From: Mangifera indica
Lineage: Eukaryota; Streptophyta; Magnoliopsida; Sapindales; Anacardiaceae
Assembly (NCBI RefSeq): GCF_011075055.1
Contig: NC_058145.1
Span: 942,887 to 1,006,886 of the forward strand
Direction: 5' to 3'
Length of the DNA: 64,000 bases
Below the pieces are notes generated by a model, which searched no databases, was not told the origin of the DNA, and saw nothing but the letters and a program-made list of their open reading frames with translations. Shown in pieces: positions 44,976 to 55,260 of this stretch. Position numbers and translations under genes: made by a program. Position 1 is the first letter of the stretch. The number at the start of each line of letters is the position of its first letter.

Positions 44976-47900
44976 CACTAGTCATTGCCGCCCAAATTTT
45001 AATCCATCACTTCATCTTTTTTTATCCTTCTTTTAATTGTTCTTGAATATCTTCTTTCTTGCTGCATTTTTCTTTAACTTTCTTATAGTTTTTTTTTTTT
45101 TTTTTTTTACTATAATTGGGATCATAATTGCTTTGAAGATAAAAAAGGGGTTGGTTTTTTTGTGAAGATGGAGCAGAAGAGCCTTTTGTTATCCGCTTTG
45201 AGTATTGGTGTTGGTGTTGGTGTTGGGTTAGGATTAGCTTCAGGGCAAAGTTCGAGTAGATGGGGTGCTTCAGGTTCTTCCATGGCAGGTTTCTCAGGTG
45301 AGGAGATTTTTCAGGAGCTGATGAGGCTGGTGATTGATGGCAAGCAGAGCAAGATCACTTTTGATGAATTCCCTAATTATCTGAGGTAAAATTCTTCTAC
45401 TTCTAAATTTTAGAAGATTGTTAAGATCTTGAGAGAAATATATAGATGATGTTATGATTATCTTGTGAATAAACGCCTCTCTTCTTCTTCTTCTTCTTCC
45501 AATTGGTTGTTGATTTTAGCTTCTGTTTATTGGGGGGGAATTGGTTTTCCCCATTTTCAAAGACTCTTGTACCAAGTCCATTTTTAAGTAAAATTTAAGT
45601 GAAGTCTGTGATATGTTGAGTTTGGTTTCTTATTTTCCTCTTTATTTTTTCCATTTCAATTTGAAGCATCGACTGGAACAACTTCTGTGTGTGTATATTT
45701 TATTTTTCAGACTGGTATCTTTGAATATTATGGATCCTATACTGGAGTATAAACTTTTCTCATGTTTTATTATAAGCTGTTGTTCAGTACTCTTAGATCT
45801 TGGACTCAAGAATTTTTACCTGGTGTAAGTCAAAAATTTCATGAAAATTTTCAACTTGAAATGGTTTTCCTCTGAATACTTGACTGTGAAATATCTTATC
45901 TCCAATAAAATACGTTACAAGAAGCTAGAACTTGGATCCTTGAATGCACTAACTGAGATGTCCTGATTCTGATGATGCTGATGACAATTGCAGTAAGAGG
46001 ACTCGGATGTTATTGACAAGTGCTGCATTTGTTCACTTAAAGAACTCTGACATTTCCAAGCACACCAGGAACCTTTCACCGACTAGTAGAACTATTTTGC
46101 TCTCTGGACCCGCTGGTAAGATTCTAACATATGCAATTAATCTTTATCTGTTAATTAAAGCAAGCATCTACCCAGCTCTTTTCTTATCTGGTTGCAATTG
46201 AATTCTATGAAGAACTTTATCAGCAAATGCTTGCCAAGGCCTTAGCCCAGTTCTTTGAAGCAAAGCTACTGATGTTAGATATTCCTGATTTTTCTTTAAA
46301 GGTGACTATTTACAGCTTTTAAGTTCAATCTTTTTCTGTAACTGAATATCTGTAGAGTCATTCTTATAGAATTGTCATGGTTTCCTTCCTACAGATGCAA
46401 CATAAATATGGCGTTGGCAGAAAGGAAAATGTAAGTTTTCCCTGCCTAATACTGAGAAAAACTAGCAGGTTTCAGCTGAATATGAAATATGATTTGGTTG
46501 CTTCTACTTGTAGGCCTTCAAGAGGTCCATCTCAGAGAAGATATTAGAGCGAATGTCTAGCTTGTTGGGATTCTTTTCACCACTTTCTTCGAAGGAAGAA
46601 GCAAAGGGTACGCAACAAAGTTCAACATCTTTGTTCTTCAAAAAGTACTTGTACTGCGGTGTGTTTCTCTTTTGCCATATTCATTTGGTTGATTCTGTTT
46701 TACAGCAACATTGCTCTGGCAAGGGACTGGTGTGGAGGGTTCTAGTAATCGTCCACTTCACAGAAATGCCTCTGCTGCATCTGATATGAGTAGCATCTCC
46801 TCTCTTTCTGCCTCAACAAATACAGGTATCACATTTTTTATTATACTATTCTATCCTGAATGTTAAATGGAAGGCTCTTTATAACATCATGGTCCAATAA
46901 CCCAGCTCACAGCAACCCAAAACATGTTTATACTATTTAACCAAGCGATGTGGGATGCCCCTAAACGTCTAACTTCTCTCATATGTTTTGCCAATACAAG
47001 ATTCGTCTGGAGGTTTTATAGATTTTTTGTTCTTTCCACGGCAGCATCACTCTGTTATATAACACACATTAAATTCAAGATGTTGGGATCTTGTCACAGA
47101 GATTTTCTCCCTGGAATCCCATCATTTTAATGAACATATAGAAATGAAATCCTGCAGAACATTTATTACATCTCTCCTAGCATGGAAGAAATGAATTTAT
47201 AATACTGAAAAATTCTTCTTATTATTTCTGGCTTCCATTCAAATAGGTATTTGCTTGGTAAGAACACTTAGTAGACCACAAATTTGGAATTCTGTCTACT
47301 GAAAATGCATAGTTGATCAATTCATTTTGAATATGGATAGTGTGCTTAATGCTCTTTTGGGATTCTTATATTATTTTCAGCTTCCCACAAACGCTCAAGC
47401 AGCTGGTGCTTTGATGAGAAACTCTTTCTGCAGTCACTCCACAAGGTATTTTAGATGCTGAAATTGCTTATGGGGAAACAGAAACAAGAAATAGCTTGAC
47501 ACTTAGCTTCTCAATCTATTGAAATTCCTTTTTATGCTTCTACAGGCATTGGTTTCAATGTCAGAAACAGGCTCGGTCATTTTATACCTCAGGGATGTTG
47601 ATAGGCTTCTCCTTCAGTCTCAAAGGTTCTACAATTTGTTTGAGAAAATGTTGAAGAAACTTCCAGGTTCAATGGTGATACTTGGTTCAAGGATGTTGGA
47701 ACAAGGAGATGATTCCAGGGATGTGGATGAGAGGCTCGCATGTTGTTTCCTCACAATATTGAAATCAAAGCCCCTGAAGAAGAAAACGATCTGGTTAACT
47801 GGAAAGCTCAACTGGAGGAGGATATGAAGACTCTCAAGTATCAAGATAACAAGAACCATATTGCTGAGGTTCTTGCAGCAAATGATCTTGAATGTGATGA

Positions 47901-48398
47901 TTTGGGTTCAATCTGCCATGCAGACCCAGTGGTTCTCCGTAATTACATGGAAGAGATTGTAGTTTCAGCTATATCTTATCATTTAATGAATAATAAGGAT
48001 CCTGAATACAGAAATGGAAAGCTTGTTATATCATCCCAGAGGTAGATGCAAATTCTTATTTCTTGATCAGCATTTTTGTTCTGTTTCTTGTTAATCATTG
48101 TTTTGTCTCTGGAACAGCTTGTCCCATGGACTCAACATCTTTCAGGATGGCAAAAGTTCTGGGAAAGTTACCCTGAAACTGGAGGCCAGTGCTGATAGTT
48201 CCAAGGTCAGCTTTATTCTCAAATTTTACTTTTTAACAACTTAAGCATAGTAGAACAAGAGTTAATGATTTAAATCTTCTTCTTCAATGGCAGGAAACTG
48301 GTGGGGGAGAGCCTGTAACTGCAGAGACTGAATCAGAATCTAAAAATCCTGCATCGGAAAGCAAAACCCAGATAGACGAGAATGCTCCATCAGCCAAG

Positions 48399-48479
48399 GT
48401 TGTGAATCAAATACTGATATGCTTGACTACATTAGATTACTTTACTTCTTTTAGTTCTCTCGGCCACGACGTTCCACAG
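48399..48479 (+). other. 81-bp in-frame intron (exitron-like) in AAA copy B
   Basis: Same length, splice ends and open frame as 35394-35474 in copy A, with a handful of substitutions. Confidence 0.6.
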
Positions 48480-49159
48480 GAAGTTCCTCCTGACAACAAG
48501 TTCGAGAAACGGATTAGGCCAGATGTTATCCCTGCAAATGAGATTGGAGTGACTTTTGCTGATATCGGAGCATTGGAGGAGATCAAAGAGTCACTACAGG
48601 AGCTTGTGATGCTCCCTCTGCGGCGGCCAGACCTTTTCAAAGGTGGGCTTCTTAAGCCCTGCAAAGGCATCTTACTTTTCGGGCCACCTGGTACTGGGAA
48701 AACCATGCTGGCAAAAGCCATTGCAAATGAGGCTGGGGCAAGTTTCATCAATGTGTCAATGTCAACCATCACTTCAAAACGGTTTGGAGAAGATGAAAAG
48801 AATGTTCGAGCATTGTTCACTCTAGCAGCAAAGGTCTCCCCAACCATCATTTTCGTGGATGAGGTTGACAGCATGCTTGGACAGAGAACCAGAGATGGAG
48901 AGCATGAGGCCATGAGGACGATTAAAAATGAATTCATGACTCACTGGGATGGCTTGCTGACCAAAGCCAGTGAGAGGATTCTTGTTCTTGCTGCAACCAA
49001 CAGACCATTTGACCTTGATGAAGCCATTATTAGGCGTTTTGAACGAAGGTAAAAAAAGTTCATATTTGTTTCCTTGTATCTTCTGTCTCAAAACATTATC
49101 GACACTTCAATTTTGTTAGGTTGTCTCATATCGATTGGAAAAAAGGTTAAGTATTAGTA

Positions 49160-49440
49160 TAGATGTGAGAAAAAGTTGAACCTTTGAGCTAGCATTTGAG
49201 AGAAAAGAGATGTAATAACACCTAACAATGGTATTAGAGTCCGGATGCAACAATTCTACCCACGAGTTCATGGGAGTGTTTGGTTAGACATGATTATCTA
49301 ACCAGTAGCCTAGATAACTGGTTGTGAGAAATATCGAACCAATTGTCCATTGTGTGAGGGGAAGGTTGTTGGGTTGTCCCACAACAGTTGGGAAAAGGGT
49401 TAGGGGTTAGTTTCATGTCAGGGGTCTGCATTGCTGACAT
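49160..49440 (+). mobile_element. TRIM-like remnant in intron 10, copy B
   Basis: Primer-binding-site-like TGGTATTAGAGTCC at 49229-49242, purine tract GTGAGGGGAAGG ending near 49365 and LTR start TGTTGGGTTGTCCCAC at 49367. It occupies the same place as in copy A, so the insertion is older than the duplication. Confidence 0.6.
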
Positions 49441-50405
49441 AATAAAAGGTCAGCTTCATGTTTACTAACCAATGTTTATTATATGTTGAGCAGAATCATG
49501 GTTGGTCTTCCATCTCTGGAAAACAGGGAAATGATCTTGAGAACTCTTCTGTCAAAGGAAAAGGTGGAAAATCTTGACTTCAAGGAGCTTGCAGTCATGA
49601 CAGAAGGATATACTGGAAGTGATCTCAAGGTTTGCCATTTTTATTTGTACATGACAAATTGACTAAATCAGCTCAAAATCTGACAACTAAATTGTTTGCA
49701 ACAGAACTTGTGTGTGACAGCAGCATATCGACCTGTAAGGGATTTGATACAGAAGGAGAGGACGAAGGATATGGTAACTGCAAAACTATTTCTCCACATC
49801 AATGGCATTTCTGCTCTTGTTCACCCCATATCATACATTAGATGAGTGAATAAAATTATGCATACAAACAAGTTATACAAATTGAGGTGTCATTTGTAAT
49901 TGGGTGACAAGAATTGTTTACTTTTTCTCTCACTTCAAAATCACCCAATCAGTCTCAATTTCTACAAACGAGTTTATACATGTAGTATTACTCTATCTAA
50001 ATTTCTGCTCTTACTAACCTTGTCCAGGAAAGGAAGAAAAGAGAGGCAGCAGGCAAGAGCTCTGAGGATGCTTCAGACTTGATAGAAGAAGGCAAAGAAG
50101 AAAACAAAGAGGAGCGTGTAATTGAATTAAGACCTCTGAACATGGAGGATCTGAGGCAAGCAAAAAATCAGGTAACTTATGAACATCCCACTTGGCTTTG
50201 GATACTCAAACAATATTGGTTAAATAACCTATGAATTCCTAAACTGTAAAGCAAAATCATGACAGATTATATGTCCAATGTTACAATGCAGGTTGCTGCA
50301 AGTTTTGCTACAGAGGGAGCAGTAATGAGCGAGCTAAAGCAATGGAATGAGCTATACGGGGAAGGAGGTTCAAGGAAGAAGCAGCAGTTAACTTACTTCC
50401 TTTAG

Positions 50406-51004
50406 ATTGTAGAAAGCTGGAAACTTCTCAAGTCTCAACAACACAAACTCTTTTACCTGGAGAATGAAGAAAGATTTTAGAAGGGAATTATCATGCAACT
50501 TCTCCAGGGATAGAAATGGTGGCATTGTTAGCAACAGAAATCCTGAAAAAGCACTTGCTGTTTGTTCAGTATCTGTCCTGTAATTAGGAAATTATCCTGG
50601 AAAGTACTATTAGGGAAGGGTTCTGGGTGTGGATAAGGTACATTATGTGAATGTATTGAGGTAACTGGGATGCTTGGAACTTCATATTGGATTGTTTTGA
50701 TGATGTTGTGCAGTGTAAAAACTACTTCATTAATAGTATTTGTAAATTAGTATTGTGTAAATTTGATGCTAGAATTCCTAAATTTGCTCTTATAGGTGAA
50801 TGATTGCAATCATATGTAAAATAGTATTATGTAAAAATTACGGTTTGGTTTAGTTTGATAAAATGATTTAATTTGAGTTGATAAATTTTTAAAAACAATT
50901 TTTAATTTGGGTTGTGATTTATGTGATTTTCAAACTAAACTAAATTGTAAACCGTTTTTTTAATATATATATATATATATATATACACGTATTTTATAAT
51001 ATTT
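50406..51004 (+). other. 3' flank of AAA copy B
   Basis: Retains 50490-50592, which copy A has lost, and the shortened GGTTTGGTTT repeat with an AT tract at 50962-50985. No gene. Confidence 0.55.
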
Positions 51005-51326
51005 TTGAATTAAATGGTTTAAGTTTAAATATAAGAATTGGGATAGTTTTTATAAATAAATCAAATTCAAAATAATTTAAATATTTGAATTTAAATTAAA
51101 TTTAAAATTAAATTATTTTCAAATTTCAGCATATTGATCATACAATACAATATAATTAATTAATGATACAAATCAATAAAAGATAAATCCTTCAGTATCT
51201 TATGAATAATACGAGAAATTACATTTTTTGTTTTTTTACATAATTCAAGTGCCACGGTTATTATACTATATATGTTTCTGAAAATTATTATTTATGTAAA
51301 AAAAAAAATTAAAGCAAAAAATCTGT

Positions 51327-52334
51327 GAGTTTGGCTGGAAGAGCGCCACGTGTCGCCTGTTAATGGAGTCTCATTTTTTAATAAGGGTTGTCGAGGGGAC
51401 GTCTACTTCAAACTCCGTCACTCATGTGCCGCCACGTCGTTAAGAATCTCCCAGATAGCCGGGATCACTGGGGACGGCAAACGTAGGGTCCAGTCAAGTT
51501 AGAATGTACGGCAAGCAAACGGCGTCAAATTTTTATTAAGGGAAAGGGAAATGAGGCTCGTCAAAATTAACGTCCATTAGCCTCGAGCCGTGAGATGAGA
51601 AATTTATCGCACATCTGTTCTAAAGTCACAGCCGCATTCATCACAGACTTGTGATCTTCCTTTTCCCCTCAGGGCTTTTACTTTTCCAGAGCTGTATTCA
51701 AGTTCCCATCAAATGAATCATTTTGTAAGACAAGATTGGATCTGTAATTATAACCGAGTTAAATTAAATTGGCTCAAAGATTTAAATTTGAATTAAATTT
51801 AAAAATTAAATTATTTCTTAAATAAATTCAAATTTCAATGATCTTGAATTAAACCTTTTCCCACATCAATCAAAACAATATTTAACAAATTGTATTTAGA
51901 TAAAATTATAAATTATATTAAATTTGATGCTAATAAATTATATTTTAGTCAATTAACATATTTAACAATAACAATATTAATTATATATATTTTTATGGCA
52001 AAAGTCATTTATTTAATTAAACGAAACCGCTTTGCCGAATTTATTTCGAGCCCACTAAATAGATCTCCTAGTTTAATAGTGAGGAGAGGTCATCGCCATC
52101 ACAGTCATGTGACTGTAGATTTCACTCTACAATCCTCGTTTTACGTTTTCTATTCTGAACCGTAGGCTCGTTACCGAACCTCAGGTTCGGAATCATTGCA
52201 GGTTCATAGGGCTGAGATTTCTTCGCCAAGTTTCACTCAAAACGTCACGCTCGAAGCAGGAACGTAACTCTCGTCTCGTTTACGCGCTCACTGGAATCTA
52301 GTCGATTTGATAGGTACTGTCTGAGCGGAGATCT
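51327..52334 (+). promoter_or_regulatory. Promoter and 5' UTR region of the reticulon gene
   Basis: The G-box CACGTG at 51347-51352 and further GC-rich words (GTGCCGCCACGTCG, GAGCCGTGAGATGAG) stand out from the AT-rich surroundings. The interval 51780-52020 is AT-rich. From about 52080 to the start codon the GC content rises as expected of a 5' UTR. No convincing TATA box was identified. The duplication endpoint at 51538 lies inside this region. Confidence 0.5.
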
Positions 52335-54215
52335 ATGGCGGAGCACGCGGCGGAGAGCAAATCTTTTCTGGAGAAGATCGCTGATAAGATCCAAGATCAT
52401 GATTCCTCCTCCTCTGATTCCGATGACGATAAGCCATCGCAAGTCGAAGCCGTTACGACCAAGAAGTGGAGGCCCTTCGGCAGAGAGAAACCTGTTCACA
52501 AGGTTCTCGGTGGTGGAAAACGTACTCTCTTGAACTCTCCGTCTCTCTTTGTTTCAATATATGTGTGAATATTTCGTACAATGATTTATTTTTTGTTGTG
52601 AAAATGAGGATCTGAGTGAACTAGCTTTATACGATTAAATAATAAAACTACGGATCTTATCTTATGACTAAGACTTAGTATGATTATTTGTGTGTTGCAA
52701 TTAGGACTTGTGGATTCTTGTGGGAAGGGATCTTATACGTGTCTCACATTATTTCTGGAATATGAGTGGCTCAGATTTCATATCATTGTTGCAGGGAGTT
52801 TGATTCAATTGCACACGGGATGTGATCCCGTTCTGTGATTTCGTGATTATGTGGTTCATAATAAGAAAAAGTGGTCCTTTGCCTTTCCAAATGGGAAGAT
52901 TGAAGTGGTTTAGCTGATTGGTTTATTTGGCAATGCTTAATTTTAACGAATTATGCGCATATATCTATTGTTTGAAATGTGGGCTTCAGTTTGCTAATTT
53001 ATGTTGTAATGTTGCCTCTTAGGAATATTTTGAAAGAATTTCTTTCAAAATAATTATCTTTCTCAGAAATTGTGTTTTGGATGTCAATTTGTTCATTTCA
53101 AAATCAAACATAGGGAAAAGGTTGTGCTGAAAGATATGGTCTCTCTTGCAAATGCACAGATAATGTATGAACTATATTTGCTGATCATGATTCATACGCT
53201 TTTGTCACAGCTGCTGATGTTTTACTATGGAGGAACAAGAAAATCTCTGCAGGTGTGCTTGGTGGAGCCACTGCTCTGTGGATTCTCTTTGAATTACTTG
53301 AATACCACTTACTTACATTGGTCTGCCATATATTGATACTTGCTCTTGCTGTACTTTTCCTATGGTCCAATGCATCCAAGTTTATCAACAAGTAAGGTGT
53401 TGGTTATTTTTCCTGTTCTTAAATGTCTTTTGAATTTTATTAAGGCTTGACTTTAGTCCTTTTTTGAAATAGATCAACTCCTCAAATACCAGACGTTAAA
53501 ATCCCTGAAAAGCATGTTTTGGAAGTTGCTTCTGCTCTGACATATGAAATTAACTGGGGCTTGACTGTCCTGCGAGAAATTGCATCTGGGAGAGATTTGA
53601 AGAAATTTCTTGGTGTATGTTGCTTTTAGAGCTCCACTGTTTTAGACATTAGCTTTATGGATGGGCCTATGGTTCCAATTCCTTGTATTTGTTGTTTCCT
53701 TGAATTTTATGGATTCACAGCAAAATCCAGTGGCAACAAAAAGCATAAATGTCTATGAACTTAACTATTTAACTCCATGGTCCACCCAAAGTATGTAGTA
53801 AATTGACAACTATTTCATTGTTTTTATGCAATTGACATATTTTTGTTCTTTTGGTAATAGGCCATTGCTGGCTTGTGGGTTCTGTCAATTGTGGGTAGTT
53901 GGTGCAACTTCCTGACCTTGTTCTACATATGTAAGTGATCCATTTTTTATTTTATTTTATTTTTCTCTTTTATACATGAAAGAATTTTTTTGTTCGTAGT
54001 AATTGGATTTTGAATTTGATTGCTTGGAAACAGCCTTTGTTTTGCTCCACACTGTTCCTGTGATTTACGAGAAGTATGAGGACCAGATTGATCCATTTGC
54101 TGAGAAGGCACTGATTGAGATCAAGAAGCAATATGCTGTCTTCGACGAAAAGGTTTTGAGGCAAGTTTTGAGTAAAATTCCCAAAGGTGCATTTAAGGAC
54201 AAGAAGAAGGAATAG
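52335..54215 (+). CDS. RTNLB: Reticulon-like protein, RTNLB family
   Basis: Five exons join in frame: 52335-52521, 53211-53391, 53473-53614, 53861-53930, 54034-54215, giving 253 residues. The N-terminus (residues 1-60) is acidic and serine-rich ([10 protein letters not shown]), followed by [20 protein letters not shown], a classic RTNLB lead-in. The reticulon homology domain has two long hydrophobic hairpins, about residues 73-117 ([20 protein letters not shown] onward) and 165-205 ([20 protein letters not shown] onward), separated by a hydrophilic loop with [20 protein letters not shown]. The C-terminus ends in KDKKKE. Reticulons insert as hairpin wedges and curve tubular ER membrane; plant members also influence receptor trafficking and plasmodesmata. 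Length, exon phases and motifs agree with the RTNLB1-4 group. The exact member is not decided. No defect is seen. Confidence 0.93.
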
Positions 54216-54529
54216 ATACATTCAGTGGATGAAGGTTTTGAATTCCTTGCATTTTGACGAATGTGGTGTTGTAGTTTATTATCCGTTAGAATCTTTGTTT
54301 TCCTTTTTTATGTTTTAAAATAGTGGTTGAGTGCACACATGTTAAACTAAATGATTATGTTATTGCAATGATGTTTACATTCTCTGGGATTATTTATATA
54401 TGTCATTTATTTTATTTAAAGAATTGTCTTGAAGGATCAAACGCATGTGAACTTACCATTCTTCTTGCTGAAATAGACTTAGATTTTGATCATTCAGTTC
54501 CGTAAAGTTACATTAACTTAATTCTGGCC
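54216..54529 (+). other. 3' UTR and flank of the reticulon gene
   Basis: No coding signal. The T-rich stretch near 54230-54310 is probably the 3' UTR. Confidence 0.5.
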
Positions 54530-55260
54530 TTCCTCCCCATGCTATGCTACCCGACAGGCCTTCGAAGCTTCACGCCTGCAGCTCCGTAGATACCCACAAC
54601 TGAATCTGTAAGTAGTGCTGGCAGGTTAAAAAGCGCCAAGAAGGGGACAGAGACAGGAGGGGGGACCCCTTTCTTTTGCTTTCCCTTTCCACTTCTAGAT
54701 TGGTACGGTGAGGGGACGGTGCGCTACCAGAACCAACTTGGTAACCTGATAGGCTTCCATCGAAACAAATTTTTCTGTCTTGACTTGTGCTTCAGCATTC
54801 GTTTTACTTTGGTGTTGTCTACATAGGGTTGTGAGCTGTGCTAAACCGAATTTGGTGCAGTTTGTTGTTCTCATGGGTTGTGAGAGCCAAGGTTTGTCGG
54901 AGGTCAGGTCTTGTGGGCTTGTCGACCTGTGGCATGACAAGGCTATAGACACAACCTGTAGTGCCTATGGGTTAAACCTTAAAGCCAGCAACACAACTCC
55001 CGGGCTTGCACAATCTACAATTTGCAAGCTGTGCCCCCGTGAGGTGCGTCTTTTTCTAGCAGGTTGGCCAATGCCACTGTCCGGGCCAGCCCCTGAGACA
55101 TCTCTAGTGTTGTTGATTAACTTCTTCTTATGCATCCTTGGCTTGTAGTGGCTACTTAGCCACCTTGAGAGGCTTGAAGAGCTATGATTGAAGGGTCGTT
55201 TTAAACCTAACACATCCATGGTGCGGCCGTCTGAAGCCTTGGGTTGTCATCTCCTGATGA
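54530..55260. other. GC-richer block of unknown origin
   Basis: Base composition rises sharply compared with both flanks (CCCGACAGGCCTTCGAAGC, GGGACAGAGACAGGAGGGGG, GGGCCAGCCCCTGAGACATC). Frames up to 122 codons exist on both strands (54780-55148 +, 54965-55219 -) but none shows a recognisable domain. An organellar insertion or a relic of a GC-rich transposon are both possible. Confidence 0.35.

Larger units (their letters stand above)
45168..50405 (+). pseudogene. DAA1-type AAA-ATPase, copy B, frameshifted in exon 8
   Basis: All 14 exons and GT-AG sites of copy A are present: 45168-45385, 45994-46115, 46213-46301, 46395-46430, 46514-46607, 46706-46825, 47381-47445, 47546-48041, 48118-48205, 48294-49048, 49494-49629, 49705-49773, 50028-50171, 50292-50405. 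Exon 8 is 496 bp against 497 in copy A: CTCAGCATG has become CTCGCATG at 47735-47742. Translation leaves the frame near residue 312 and stops at 47827, giving about 341 residues with no AAA domain. An ATG at 47740 could restart the correct frame. Exon 1 has two extra codons (Gly-Val repeat). Exon 10 lacks 30 bp of linker. The pore-loop tryptophan is arginine (CGG, 48780-48782). The rest remains open, so inactivation is recent, or the deletion is a sequencing error. Confidence 0.85.
39022..51538. repeat. Tandem segmental duplication, unit B
   Basis: Starts with the same GATTCCAACTAAATCCAAG as unit A and ends near GGCGTCAAATTTTTATTAAG (51538), where unique DNA leading to the reticulon gene begins. 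Unit B contains a Mutator-like insertion at 40183-44819 that unit A lacks, lacks 29750-30985 of unit A, and carries the frameshifted AAA gene. Confidence 0.9.

Noticed and set aside
54780..55148. 122-codon frame in the GC-rich block
   Set aside because: Overlaps an open frame on the other strand; high GC lowers stop frequency, and no motif supports a gene.
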